From Yersinia mollaretii ATCC 43969 (GTDB taxonomy: Bacteria; Pseudomonadota; Gammaproteobacteria; Enterobacterales; Enterobacteriaceae): a stretch of DNA of 64,000 bases. This document shows, one piece after another, positions 26,799 to 37,627 of the stretch. Numbering within the stretch: the stretch's first letter is position 1; the number at the start of each line of letters is the position of its first letter. The DNA is taken from positions 2,976,001 to 3,040,000 of the forward strand of contig NZ_CP054043.1 in NCBI RefSeq assembly GCF_013282725.1, given 5' to 3'. The notes beneath the pieces were generated by a model. The model saw only the letters and a program-made list of their open reading frames with translations. It did no database searches and had not been told where the DNA came from. The position numbers and the translations under genes are program-made.

Positions 26799-28393
26799 GT
26801 CTGTCGGCAACTAAGCTATCGACCACAAAGCTATCGGCCACAAAGCAATCGACCACAAAGCTATCAATCATGGTGCAAGGCACGGCATCTGACGTCGGAA
26901 AAAGTGTGTTAGTGGCGGGGCTATGCCGCATTTTTATGCAGGATGGTTATCGCAGCGCGCCATTTAAATCGCAAAATATGGCGCTGAATTCGGGCATTAC
27001 GCCGCAAGGCGAAGAGATGGGGCGGGCGCAGATTTTTCAGGCCGAAGCGGCGGGTATTGCCCCGGATGTGCGCATGAACCCGGTGCTGCTCAAGCCCACC
27101 AGTGACCGCAAAGCGCAAGTGGTGCTGATGGGCAAGGTGGCTTGCAATATGGATGCAGTGGAGTATCACCAGTACAAGCCGCAGTTGCAGCAGCAGATCA
27201 GCGAGGTTTACCACAGTCTGGCTGGCGAATATGACGTGATGGTGCTGGAGGGGGCGGGCAGCCCGGCGGAGATCAATCTGCGCGACCGCGATATCGTCAA
27301 TATGGGCATGGCGGCGATAGCCGATGCACCAGTGGTATTGGTGGCGGATATTGATCGTGGCGGCGTATTTGCCTCTATTTATGGCACGCTGGCATTGCTG
27401 CATCCCCATGAAAAAGCGCGGGTCAAAGGGGTGATCATCAATAAGTTTCGCGGTGATATTGCGCTGCTTAAACCCGGTTTGGAGCAGATTGAAGCGCTGA
27501 CAGATGTCCCTGTTTTGGGGGTGATGCCGTGGCTGGAGATTGATTTGGAAGATGAAGATGGCGTGGCACTGCAAAACGGCAAATATGACGACGCGGCCGC
27601 CAAGGCGCTGGATATCGCGGTGATTCGCCTGCCACACATTGCCAACTTTACCGATTTTAATGCGTTGGCCGCGCAACCGGATGTGCGCCTGCGCTATGTT
27701 TCGCAGCTTTCGGCCTTGGGTCAGCCGGACTTAATTATCCTGCCCGGCAGCAAAAATACGCTGGGAGATTTGCAGTGGCTGCATCACAGCGGGTTGGCGG
27801 CGGCACTGCTGGCGCAACATCAGCAGCAGGTGCCGGTGATCGGGATCTGCGGTGGCTATCAGATGTTGGGTAAGCGCATTGTTGATGGGGTGGAGTCGGG
27901 CCTCGAACAGATGGAGGGGCTGGGTTTGCTGGATGTGGAAACCCAGTTCGCGCAGGAGAAAGTCACCACGCGGGTCAGCGGAGCCTGTCTGGCGGCGCTG
28001 CCGGGGATGCTAGCAAATTGCGCGGAGCACCCACTGGAGGGCTATGAGATCCACATGGGCGTCTCTCAACTGGGGGCCGATGCCACCCCTTTTGCCCGCC
28101 TGACCTTACGTAACGGGCAAGCAGAGCAGTGGGAGGATGGGGCGGTGAACCGTGACGGCAATGTGTTGGGCAGCTATATTCATGGCCTGTTCGACAGCCA
28201 CCACTTTACCCGCCCACTGCTGGACAATTTGCGCCAACGCAAAGGGCTGGCGGCGTTTGACGGGGTGACCGTCAATTACGCGGAACATAAGCAGCAACAG
28301 TTTGATCTTCTGGCAGCAGAGATGCGACAGCATATTGATATAGAACGGATTTATCAGCTAATGACAGCACATCACCAGGAGCGCACACAGTGA
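26795..28393 (+). CDS. cbiP: Adenosylcobyric acid synthase
   Basis: Amidates four side chains (b, d, e, g) of adenosylcobyrinate diamide. 532 residues against 506 in Salmonella; the excess is an N-terminal extension of repeated [10 protein letters not shown] units encoded by a 15-bp repeat. The P-loop core starts at about residue 26 with [12 protein letters not shown] and continues [13 protein letters not shown]; the glutamine amidotransferase nucleophile is in [11 protein letters not shown] at about residue 353. The start overlaps cbiO (ATGA); an internal ATG at 26870 could also initiate. Confidence 0.95.
   Translation: MSLSATKLSTTKLSATKQSTTKLSIMVQGTASDVGKSVLVAGLCRIFMQDGYRSAPFKSQNMALNSGITPQGEEMGRAQIFQAEAAGIAPDVRMNPVLLKPTSDRKAQVVLMGKVACNMDAVEYHQYKPQLQQQISEVYHSLAGEYDVMVLEGAGSPAEINLRDRDIVNMGMAAIADAPVVLVADIDRGGVFASIYGTLALLHPHEKARVKGVIINKFRGDIALLKPGLEQIEALTDVPVLGVMPWLEIDLEDEDGVALQNGKYDDAAAKALDIAVIRLPHIANFTDFNALAAQPDVRLRYVSQLSALGQPDLIILPGSKNTLGDLQWLHHSGLAAALLAQHQQQVPVIGICGGYQMLGKRIVDGVESGLEQMEGLGLLDVETQFAQEKVTTRVSGACLAALPGMLANCAEHPLEGYEIHMGVSQLGADATPFARLTLRNGQAEQWEDGAVNRDGNVLGSYIHGLFDSHHFTRPLLDNLRQRKGLAAFDGVTVNYAEHKQQQFDLLAAEMRQHIDIERIYQLMTAHHQERTQ
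26807..26866 (+). repeat. 15-bp in-frame tandem repeat at the start of cbiP
   Basis: Four successive 15-base units (26807-26821, 26822-26836, 26837-26851, 26852-26866) vary around ACCACAAAGCTATCG and encode [15 protein letters not shown] and TTKLS. The unit length keeps the reading frame. This Thr/Lys/Ser-rich extension is not part of the conserved CbiP fold. Confidence 0.9.
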
Positions 28394-28935
28394 TTTTGAT
28401 TACCGGCGGTGCGCGGAGCGGCAAGAGTTCGCTGGCTGAACGGCTGGCAGCACAGGCGTGCGATCGGGTATTTTACATTGCTACGTCGGTGGTGACTGAC
28501 GCGGAGATGGCCGAACGGGTTGCGCTGCACCGCGCCACCCGTCCGGCCCACTGGCGCACGTGGGAGGGGTATCGGGATCTCGGCGCGGTACTGGATCAGC
28601 AAGTGGCGGCGGGCGAGGCGGTGATGCTCGAATGCATCACCACACTCATCACCAATCTGCTGTTTGAACAGGCGGGCGACACCCCACCTGAACAGATGGA
28701 TTTTGCGCAGTTGGAGGTGGGGATTCAGCAACAGATTAGCGATCTGCTGGCCGCCTGCGCCCGAAGCTCGGCACCCATCTATCTGGTCACCAATGAGCTG
28801 GGCATGGGTATCGTGCCGGAAAATCGCCTCGCGCGGCACTTTCGCGATATCGCGGGGCGGGTTAATCAGCGGTTGGCCGCAGCGGCAGACGACGTGTTTT
28901 TAGTGGTTTCTGGCATTGGAGTAAAGATTAAATGA
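28390..28935 (+). CDS. cobU: Adenosylcobinamide kinase / guanylyltransferase
   Basis: A bifunctional 181-residue enzyme that phosphorylates adenosylcobinamide and attaches GMP to it. The P-loop [14 protein letters not shown] is at residues 6-19, and the guanylylated His is expected in [12 protein letters not shown] near residue 46. It starts with GTG 28390, overlapping the cbiP stop (GTGA), and its stop overlaps cobS (ATGA). Confidence 0.95.
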   Translation: MILITGGARSGKSSLAERLAAQACDRVFYIATSVVTDAEMAERVALHRATRPAHWRTWEGYRDLGAVLDQQVAAGEAVMLECITTLITNLLFEQAGDTPPEQMDFAQLEVGIQQQISDLLAACARSSAPIYLVTNELGMGIVPENRLARHFRDIAGRVNQRLAAAADDVFLVVSGIGVKIK

Positions 28936-29678
28936 GCCTGCGACTCTTTCTCGCCACCTTGCAATTTATGACCCGCATTCCGGTGCCGGAGCGCTGGACA
29001 CAAGGGCTGGCGATGGATCACTACGAGCGCGGTATTGTCGGTTTCCCCTTGATTGGCCTGATTGTCGGGGTGATGGGGGGGGCGGTCTTTACCTTGTTGG
29101 CCCCTTGGTGCGGCGTGCCTTTGGCGGCGCTGGGCTATGTGCTGGCCTTGGCGCTGATCACCGGGGCTTTTCATCTTGATGGGCTGGCCGATACTTGTGA
29201 TGGGGTTTTCTCCGCCCGCAAACGCGAGCAGATGTTGGAGATCATGCGCGACAGCCGCCTCGGGACTAATGGCGGGTTAGCGCTGATTTTTATTGTGCTG
29301 GCAAAAGTGCTGGTGGTGAGTGAACTGGCGCTGCGTGATCTGTCGATGTTTGCCCTACTGACCGCCGCCTCGGTGGTGGGTCGCACCGTAATTGTGCTGC
29401 TGATGTATCGTCAGCGCTATGCGCGCGAAGGCAATGGGCTAGGCAATATCTACATCGGCAAAGTGACGGGCAGGCAAACCGTCATCACTCTGGCGGGCGG
29501 CGCGATATTGACGCTGTTGCTCGGCCAAGGGGCGGCGGTGCTGGCGCTGGTGATCACGATGGTGGTGGTCTGGCTGTTGGCAACCTATCTGCGCCGCCGT
29601 TTAGGTGGACAGACCGGAGACACCTTGGGTGCGGCTGCCGAAGTGGGCGAATTGGTGTTTTTACTGGCGCTGTTGTGA
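28932..29678 (+). CDS. cobS: Adenosylcobinamide-GDP ribazoletransferase (cobalamin synthase)
   Basis: An integral membrane enzyme of 248 residues that joins adenosylcobinamide-GDP to alpha-ribazole (phosphate). The acidic motif [20 protein letters not shown] at about residue 77 and [15 protein letters not shown] at about residue 107 are typical metal and substrate sites, with hydrophobic helices on either side. It is followed after about 40 bases by cobC rather than directly by cobT. Confidence 0.95.
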   Translation: MSLRLFLATLQFMTRIPVPERWTQGLAMDHYERGIVGFPLIGLIVGVMGGAVFTLLAPWCGVPLAALGYVLALALITGAFHLDGLADTCDGVFSARKREQMLEIMRDSRLGTNGGLALIFIVLAKVLVVSELALRDLSMFALLTAASVVGRTVIVLLMYRQRYAREGNGLGNIYIGKVTGRQTVITLAGGAILTLLLGQGAAVLALVITMVVVWLLATYLRRRLGGQTGDTLGAAAEVGELVFLLALL

Positions 29679-29718
29679 CATTGCCGCCTCTTGAATCCTC
29701 TCCCTATTGGACCACGCT

Positions 29719-30339
29719 ATGCGACTTTTTTTGGTACGCCACGGGCAGACCGAGGCCAATTTGCGCGGTGTTTTTTGCGGCTTGACCGATTTGGATCTGA
29801 CCCCGCACGGCGTAGCGCAGGCCGGACAGGTCACCGAGTGGTTGGCGGAGGTTGATTTTACTCATGCCGTGAGCAGCCAATTGCGGCGCGCCCGGCATAC
29901 CGCCGATATTCTGCTGGCTGGGCAGGATATTGATCTGAGCATCGACGGCCAATGGAATGAGATGAATTTCGGTGAGTGGGAGATGCGCCATCACCATGAT
30001 TTACAACGGGAAGACCCCGAGGCGTGGGCCGCTTGGGTGGCGGACTGGCAACAGGCTAGCCCCACGGGCGGGGAGTCTTTTCCTGAGTTTTCTGCCCGCA
30101 TCGAACAGGCCGTAGAGTCACTAAAATCAGTTAAAAATAACGACAATAATCAGTTATTGGTCGCCCATCAGGGGGTATTGAGCCTGATGTTGGCCCGTCT
30201 GCTGGCGATGCCCGCAGCGGCCATGTGGCACTTTCATTTTGAGCAGGGGGCATACAGCGTGTTGGAGATCCATGATGGATTTGTCACGCTACGTGCATTC
30301 AATAGCCAGGCTGTTTGGCAGCCTGCGACACGAGGTTAA
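29719..30339 (+). CDS. cobC: Alpha-ribazole-5'-phosphate phosphatase
   Basis: A 206-residue histidine-phosphatase family enzyme that removes the phosphate from alpha-ribazole phosphate or adenosylcobalamin phosphate. It starts [15 protein letters not shown] with the catalytic RHG motif at residues 7-9, then the second arginine region [11 protein letters not shown] and a later [10 protein letters not shown] containing the second catalytic His. Start at ATG 29719; a TTG 12 bases upstream is unlikely. In Salmonella cobC lies away from the cob operon, here it is inside it. Ends five bases before cobT. Confidence 0.93.
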   Translation: MRLFLVRHGQTEANLRGVFCGLTDLDLTPHGVAQAGQVTEWLAEVDFTHAVSSQLRRARHTADILLAGQDIDLSIDGQWNEMNFGEWEMRHHHDLQREDPEAWAAWVADWQQASPTGGESFPEFSARIEQAVESLKSVKNNDNNQLLVAHQGVLSLMLARLLAMPAAAMWHFHFEQGAYSVLEIHDGFVTLRAFNSQAVWQPATRG

Positions 30340-30343
30340 AGAG

Positions 30344-31402
30344 ATGCAAACACTTTCATCGATTCTGGCGCGCATTCCACCGTTAGATAGCAAGGCGATG
30401 GCCCGCGCCAAAGTGCGGCTGGATGGCTTGCTTAAACCGCCCGGCAGTTTGGGCCGCTTGGAGCAGTTGGCGATTCAGTTGGCGGGGATGCGCGGGCTGT
30501 ATGGGCATCAAGTCGATCGCAAGCAAATTATTGTGATGGCCGCTGATCACGGAGTCTACGACGAAGGTGTGGCTATCTCGCCCCGCGTGGTGACCCAAGT
30601 TCAGGCGCTGAATATGGTGAAAGGGGTGACGGGGGTCTGTGTGTTGGCGGCCAATGCCGGGGTGGAAGTGAAGATTGTCGATGTGGGCATCGACAGCGAG
30701 AAACTCCCCGGTGTTGTGGACATGAAAGTGGCCCGTGGCAGTGGCAATATTGCGCGCGGAGCGGCGATGACCCGTCAGCAAGCCGAAGATCTGCTGTTCG
30801 CCAGTGCAGCGCTGACTCTACAGCAAGCCGCCGATGGGGTGAAAGTCTTTGGTGTCGGTGAGTTGGGGATGGCGAACACCACGCCTGCCGCCGCGATGGT
30901 CAGTGTGTTCACCGACAGCGACCCTGAGTTAGTGGTCGGTATTGGGGCGAATTTCCCCAGTGAGCAACTGCATCATAAAGTGGCGGTAGTGCGCCGCGCC
31001 ATCGAAACCAATCAGCCTGATGCCAGTGATGGCATTGATGTGCTGGCAAAAGTCGGGGGTTTTGATCTGGTGGGGATGACGGGCGTGATGCTGGGCGCGG
31101 CGGCGGCGGGATTACCGGTGGTGCTGGATGGTTTCCTCTCCTATGCCTCGGCGTTAGCAGCTTGCCGTATCGCACCGCGAGTGCGCGAATACCTGATTCC
31201 GTCCCATATGTCGGCGGAAAAAGGCGCGGTGATCGCCCTAAATCACCTGCAACTGGAGCCTTATTTGCAGATGGGCATGAGGCTGGGTGAGGGCAGTGGG
31301 GCGGCAATCGCTATGCACTTGGTCGATGCGGCCTGTGCGGTCTATAACAATATGGGGTCGTTAGCCGAGAGCAATATTGAGTTACCGACGCCCACGGCTT
31401 AA
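30344..31402 (+). CDS. cobT: Nicotinate-nucleotide--dimethylbenzimidazole phosphoribosyltransferase
   Basis: Activates the lower ligand by making alpha-ribazole phosphate. 352 residues, near the usual 356. It has [13 protein letters not shown] at about residue 28, [13 protein letters not shown] at about residue 64, and the catalytic Glu segment [13 protein letters not shown] near residue 314. Start at ATG 30344; the longer frame runs through cobC. Last gene of the cob operon, followed by a terminator. Confidence 0.95.
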   Translation: MQTLSSILARIPPLDSKAMARAKVRLDGLLKPPGSLGRLEQLAIQLAGMRGLYGHQVDRKQIIVMAADHGVYDEGVAISPRVVTQVQALNMVKGVTGVCVLAANAGVEVKIVDVGIDSEKLPGVVDMKVARGSGNIARGAAMTRQQAEDLLFASAALTLQQAADGVKVFGVGELGMANTTPAAAMVSVFTDSDPELVVGIGANFPSEQLHHKVAVVRRAIETNQPDASDGIDVLAKVGGFDLVGMTGVMLGAAAAGLPVVLDGFLSYASALAACRIAPRVREYLIPSHMSAEKGAVIALNHLQLEPYLQMGMRLGEGSGAAIAMHLVDAACAVYNNMGSLAESNIELPTPTA

Positions 31403-31424
31403 TGGTTAATATTGCCATCTCCAT

Positions 31425-31460
31425 CCCCCTGCTTCCTTGAGGTTGCAGGGGGTGTTATTT
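31425..31460 (+). terminator. Terminator of the cob operon
   Basis: CCCCCTGC (31425-31432) pairs with GCAGGGGG (31445-31452) across a 12-base loop, followed by TGTTATTT. It lies 23 bases after the cobT stop. Confidence 0.8.
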
Positions 31461-31575
31461 GCGCCAACCTGCAACTTTGACTCAGTACCGGGGGTTTTTA
31501 GGCGCTGGATGATCAGATGATGTTATTATCCCAATACGCATTGAGGTAACGCATTAAAATAATTGGGTATATGAC

Positions 31576-32469
31576 ATGCAGAAGCTGCTTTTTTCCGGTC
31601 GTATTAACTTGAAAATGATTCGCTATTTCTTAGCCGTATCAGAAGAACTGCACTTCGGCAAAGCCGCTGAACGCCTTCATATCTCCCAACCGCCCTTAAG
31701 TTTGCAAATTAAAGAGCTGGAAGAGGCTTTAGGCTTCCCCCTATTTATTCGCGATAGCCGCAATGTGGTGCTGACTTTGGCCGGTGAGATGATGCAGGCT
31801 GAAATGAAAGAGGTGTTTGAGAATATAGAAAACTCCCTTAGCCGCGTCTCCTATATTGCTCGCCACGAACAGAGCCACCTGAATATCGGCATTATTGGTT
31901 CCGCCCTATGGCATCAATTATTAGAGAAATTCAAAAGTTTTAAAACGCTGAATCCGAATACCACTTGGTCGCTCCATGAATTTCCCCCCAGCAAACAGTA
32001 TGAAGCGCTATTAAATAAAAAACTCGATATTGGCTTCTGGCGTTGCGCGGATCTGGAACAGAATCCGGCGCTGGTCTATCGGCGAGTCGAAAAACAGCGG
32101 GTGGCTGTCGCAGTCTCCTGTGAGAGTGAGTTAGCGGCTTGCGAGCTGCTGTCGTTGAAGGATCTCTCAGGGCAAACACTGATATTCCTCACTTTTACCC
32201 ACTCTGGCTACTCCAAAAACCTCTACAATAGTTGCCTCAGTGCGGGCTGTAAGCCGCAGGGTATTTACCAATTTGATGAGCCGCAGACGCAACTGGCTTT
32301 TGTCAACAGCAACTTGGGTATCGCTTTAGTCCCTGAAAGTATGCAGGAAATTCCTTGGCCGAATATTAAGTTTATTCCGCTGCAAGAGCACCTCTCAGCG
32401 GATCTGTTTGCGGTTTACCCCCCCGGTAGCACTACTCAGGCGCTAGAGCGATTACTTGAGTTATTCTAA
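31576..32469 (+). CDS. LysR-family transcriptional regulator, XapR-like
   Basis: 297 residues. The N-terminal winged helix-turn-helix (about 12-70) reads MIRYFLAVSEELHFGKAAERLHISQPPLSLQIKELEEALG in outline, followed by an effector-binding domain with RVEKQRVAVAV and QLAFVNSNLGIALVPESM. The N-terminal part resembles E. coli XapR. Because xapA and xapB lie about 1-3 kb downstream, it may respond to xanthosine, but an exporter gene intervenes on the other strand, so the target is inference. Confidence 0.85.
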   Translation: MQKLLFSGRINLKMIRYFLAVSEELHFGKAAERLHISQPPLSLQIKELEEALGFPLFIRDSRNVVLTLAGEMMQAEMKEVFENIENSLSRVSYIARHEQSHLNIGIIGSALWHQLLEKFKSFKTLNPNTTWSLHEFPPSKQYEALLNKKLDIGFWRCADLEQNPALVYRRVEKQRVAVAVSCESELAACELLSLKDLSGQTLIFLTFTHSGYSKNLYNSCLSAGCKPQGIYQFDEPQTQLAFVNSNLGIALVPESMQEIPWPNIKFIPLQEHLSADLFAVYPPGSTTQALERLLELF

Positions 32470-32490
32470 GCCCACGGCTATTTAGCGCTA

Positions 32491-33378
32491 TCATTTGGCC
32501 TTAACTAAAATCGCCATCGCAATTATGACTAACCCTGCGCCACTGGCGATCTCTTGCCACTGGATCTCCTGACCCAGTAACCCATTTGTCGCTATCACCG
32601 ACAGCGGAATGAGATACACATAACCTGATATTTTGGCGGGCGATAATACGATGCAGGCTTTTTGGAACAGGAAAAAACTTAATGCCGTCGCAAAGGTGGC
32701 GAGATAGAGAACACCACTCCAAGTGATCACGTTAATATTACGCCACTCAATATTCGGCAGTTGATAAGCGACGACGGCGGTCAGTAACAGTGTGGCGCAC
32801 ATTAAACTCCAGCCCGTCAGCACCAGTGCGTGCTCACCGCGATGCAGTTTTTTCACCACAATGGGATTCAAGGCCATGCCTAAACAGCCAAATAGAAACA
32901 GGTAATCTGACGGCATCAGCGATAATTGTAAAAGCTGCGATAAATCACCCTTAAAAATAATTAACAAGGCACCCGAAATACCCAATAACAGTGCAATCAA
33001 TACCGCCCATGTTGATCTTGCGTTGAGCAACAGCATGCTCATTATCAGGCTCATCAACGGCACAGTGGTATATAACGCACTCGAATTTAATGCGCTGGTG
33101 GTCTGAAGTGAAAATATCATGCAGGCAAAATAGACTAGTGGCGGTAGGCTAATCAGAGTGTAACGGCCTAAGTCACGATAATGAGGTAGTTTTAGTAATC
33201 CTTGCCCCGCTAACAGCACAATAAACAGCAGGCTGGCAATGGCATAGCGCATCCAGGTGATCACCATCGGCGGCAATGCATTGCTGATGGTGGCGCTGGC
33301 AATAAAGGAGCCGCCAAGGAGTGCGGTAAATCCTAGCATCTGCAAATGTGCCGTCACTGTTTTTGTTGTCATGTGCAT
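32491..33378 (-). CDS. EamA/DMT-superfamily transporter
   Basis: A 295-residue inner-membrane protein with about ten hydrophobic spans, formed by two EamA repeats (roughly 10-145 and 160-290). Typical segments are ALPPMVITWMRYAIASLLFIVLL in the first repeat and ISGYVYLIPLSVIATNGLL in the second. Such proteins export amino acids or metabolites; the substrate cannot be told from the sequence. Convergent with the LysR gene (ends 21 bases apart) and divergent from xapA. Two ATGs, at 33378 and 33372, are possible starts. Confidence 0.85.
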   Translation of the reverse strand: MHMTTKTVTAHLQMLGFTALLGGSFIASATISNALPPMVITWMRYAIASLLFIVLLAGQGLLKLPHYRDLGRYTLISLPPLVYFACMIFSLQTTSALNSSALYTTVPLMSLIMSMLLLNARSTWAVLIALLLGISGALLIIFKGDLSQLLQLSLMPSDYLFLFGCLGMALNPIVVKKLHRGEHALVLTGWSLMCATLLLTAVVAYQLPNIEWRNINVITWSGVLYLATFATALSFFLFQKACIVLSPAKISGYVYLIPLSVIATNGLLGQEIQWQEIASGAGLVIIAMAILVKAK

Positions 33379-33580
33379 CCCTATTACCCCTCGAGTGATC
33401 GACGATAATTGCGTGGAAACACAGACTGAACCATTACCTTTTCAGTATGGATAATCGTAATTTTAGTATTGGTTGTGTCATAACCGGCTCCCTATGATGG
33501 ATTATTGATGTTTCTATCATGTGTATTCGTTAACCCACTCCTTTGATCCCTATTCAATTAAAATAATTAAGGTTTTTATT

Positions 33581-34438
33581 ATGACAACCGCAAATTCAAC
33601 TATTGATGCCGATTTCAGTGAATTACCTTTTCAGGCCGTCGACTATATTCAGAAAATAAAGCCCGGATTTAAGCCTCAAGCCGCATTCATTCTTGGTTCG
33701 GGATTAGGTGATTTGGTGGCTCAAATTACTGATGAAACGACCATTAGCTATGCCGATATTCCCGGCTTTCCGGTCAGTTCAGTACATGGGCATGCCGGTG
33801 AACTTGTTTTAGGTCATCTGTTTGGTGTTCCCGTGATGTGCATGAAAGGCCGTGGTCATTTCTACGAAGGCAAAGGCATGAGCATCATGACCAATCCGGT
33901 GCGCACCTTTAAATTAATGGGATGTGAGTTCTTATTCTGCACCAATGCCGCCGGTTCACTTCGCCCAGAAGTATTACCGGGTTCGGTTGTCATGCTAAAA
34001 GATCATATTAATACCATGCCGGGAACGCCATTGGTTGGGCCTAATGATGATCGTTTCGGTCCACGCTTCTTTAGTTTGGCGAATGCCTATGATAAAGATT
34101 TGCGCGCTGATATGGCGACTATTGCTCAGCAACTTGATATTCCACTGACCGAAGGCGTATTTGTCTCTTACCCTGGCCCTTGCTTTGAAACGCCCGCTGA
34201 AATTCGCATGATGCAAATTATCGGTGGCGATGTAGTGGGGATGTCTGTAGTGCCAGAAGTGCTCTCTGCGGCCCATTGTGGTTTAAAAGTCATTGCATTG
34301 ACGGCCATTACTAATTTGGCTGAAGGGCTTTCTGATGTGGTTCTCTCCCACGAACAAACTTTAAAATGTGCAAAATTGGCATCGGTTAATTTCACCAAAC
34401 TAATTGAAGCTTTCTTGAAAAGCAAAGTCTCGCACTGA
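33581..34438 (+). CDS. xapA: Xanthosine / purine nucleoside phosphorylase
   Basis: Cleaves xanthosine, inosine and guanosine with phosphate to base plus ribose-1-phosphate. 285 residues; E. coli XapA has 277. Phosphate-site motifs ILGSGLGDLVAQI, SVHGHAGELVLG and CMKGRGHFYEGKGM are present, followed by FCTNAAGSLRPE and QIIGGDVVGMSVVPE. ATG 33581 has a TTAAGG ribosome site; the longer reading from 33521 is rejected. The transporter gene xapB follows after 150 bases. Close resemblance to XapA rather than DeoD supports the name. Confidence 0.92.
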   Translation: MTTANSTIDADFSELPFQAVDYIQKIKPGFKPQAAFILGSGLGDLVAQITDETTISYADIPGFPVSSVHGHAGELVLGHLFGVPVMCMKGRGHFYEGKGMSIMTNPVRTFKLMGCEFLFCTNAAGSLRPEVLPGSVVMLKDHINTMPGTPLVGPNDDRFGPRFFSLANAYDKDLRADMATIAQQLDIPLTEGVFVSYPGPCFETPAEIRMMQIIGGDVVGMSVVPEVLSAAHCGLKVIALTAITNLAEGLSDVVLSHEQTLKCAKLASVNFTKLIEAFLKSKVSH

Positions 34439-34588
34439 TCGATAAAATCACTATTCTCCAGACTTGGCGTGCAGTGACAATGCCGTATTAGCCAAGTCAG
34501 GAGAGAATATCTCTGAAGAGGGAAGTCCCCTACAGACTCAATAAGCAAAAAAGACTCCCTCGACGCATTTGTATCACGGAGAATAAAA

Positions 34589-35845
34589 ATGATAATAAAA
34601 AAACGGCTTAAAGTGATGTTCTTCCTCCAGTTCTTTATCTGGGGTGCCTGGCTGGTCACCTTGGGTGCTTACATGATGAATACGCTGAATTTTACCGGTG
34701 CGCAGGTGGGGCTGGTCTATGGTGCGAAAGGGATTGCCTGTATTTTGATGCCCAGTATTGTGGGTATTATTGCTGACCGCTGGGTTAAGGCCAATATTCT
34801 CTACGCCGGTTGTCATTTATTGGGGGCGTTGGCGTTACTTATCGCGGCTAATATCTCAGATCCCAACTTCATGTTCTTTGTGATGCTCTTCAATGCGATG
34901 GTTTATATGCCGACGATTGCCTTAGCAAATACAATTTCTTATATCTGTTTAGAGAAGGCGGGGCTGGATACTATTAAGGATTTTCCAGCGGTGCGTGTTT
35001 TTGGCACTGTCGGCTTTATTTTCGCCATGTGGACAATTAGCCTGTCCGGTTTCGAATTGAGTAATATTCAGCTCTATATTGCCTCCGGTGCCGCGCTATT
35101 GCTGGCAATATATGCGCTTTCATTACCAAGTTGCCCGACTTCGAATGTGAAAAAAGATCGTTCGTGGGTCAATCTATTAGGGCTGGATGCTTTCGTCTTA
35201 TTCAAGCAAAAGAAGATGGCGATCTTCTTCCTATTTGCCATGTTGCTCGGCGCTTCATTACAAATTAGCCACACTTTCAGCAGCCCGTTCTTACATGACT
35301 TTGCCAAAAATCCGGTTTATCAGGATAGTCTGGTGGTGCAATATCCGTCGATATTATTGTCGATGGCGCAAATTGCTGAAGTCTTTTTCATCCTGACCAT
35401 TCCCTTCTTCTTATCTCGCTATGGTATTAAGCGCGTGATGATGATCAGTATGGTGGCATGGACCCTCCGCTTTACCTTATTTGCCTATGGTGATCCCTCT
35501 GCGACGGGTATCGTCTTATTGCTATTATCCATGGTGGTCTATGGATGTGCTTTCGACTTCTTTAATATTTCCGGCGCAATTTATGTCGAAAAAGAGGTGG
35601 ACTCGACTATCAGGGGCAGTGCACAGGGCTTATTTATGACGATGGTCAATGGTGTTGGCGCTTATGTTGGCGCAATAACCAGTGGGCATGTGGTCGATTA
35701 CTTTACTGACGGGGGCGTGAAGGACTGGAACAGTATTTGGCTCTCTTTCGCCGCTTATACGCTGGTGCTGCTCGTTATTTTTGTCTTCGTGTTCCAATAT
35801 AAGCATGATGCGGTTGAGTTGAAGGATCGCCAGTTATCCCATTGA
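34589..35845 (+). CDS. xapB: Nucleoside:H+ symporter, XapB type
   Basis: An inner-membrane permease of 418 residues, the same length as E. coli XapB and NupG, with about 12 membrane spans of the MFS nucleoside family. The N terminus LKVMFFLQFFIWGAWLVTLG and the later GFIFAMWTIS and FDFFNISGAIYVEKEVD segments are family signatures. Lies downstream of xapA in the same direction, so it probably imports xanthosine or related nucleosides. NupG-like specificity cannot be excluded. Confidence 0.9.
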   Translation: MIIKKRLKVMFFLQFFIWGAWLVTLGAYMMNTLNFTGAQVGLVYGAKGIACILMPSIVGIIADRWVKANILYAGCHLLGALALLIAANISDPNFMFFVMLFNAMVYMPTIALANTISYICLEKAGLDTIKDFPAVRVFGTVGFIFAMWTISLSGFELSNIQLYIASGAALLLAIYALSLPSCPTSNVKKDRSWVNLLGLDAFVLFKQKKMAIFFLFAMLLGASLQISHTFSSPFLHDFAKNPVYQDSLVVQYPSILLSMAQIAEVFFILTIPFFLSRYGIKRVMMISMVAWTLRFTLFAYGDPSATGIVLLLLSMVVYGCAFDFFNISGAIYVEKEVDSTIRGSAQGLFMTMVNGVGAYVGAITSGHVVDYFTDGGVKDWNSIWLSFAAYTLVLLVIFVFVFQYKHDAVELKDRQLSH

Positions 35846-35961
35846 TGGTTTAGTGTGAATGAGTGGCTTATTGTGATTTGAGGTGGCGCGCTAATGGGCA
35901 ACGCCACTCACCAGAAACCGGATCATTTAACCCTGATCCGGTTAATGCAGATAAAAAATAA

Positions 35962-37627
<1,666 letters not shown>

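Noticed and set aside
26807..26866. Short regular repeats that could suggest a CRISPR array
   Set aside because: Units are contiguous without spacers and in frame with cbiP; no cas genes in the window.
26704..26931. Minus-strand frame with repeated [10 protein letters not shown] units
   Set aside because: Antisense reading of the 15-bp repeat at the start of cbiP; no ribosome site or family resemblance.
26921..27676. 251-residue minus-strand frame rich in His, Arg and Gln
   Set aside because: Antisense to cbiP; composition typical of a shadow frame in high-GC coding DNA.
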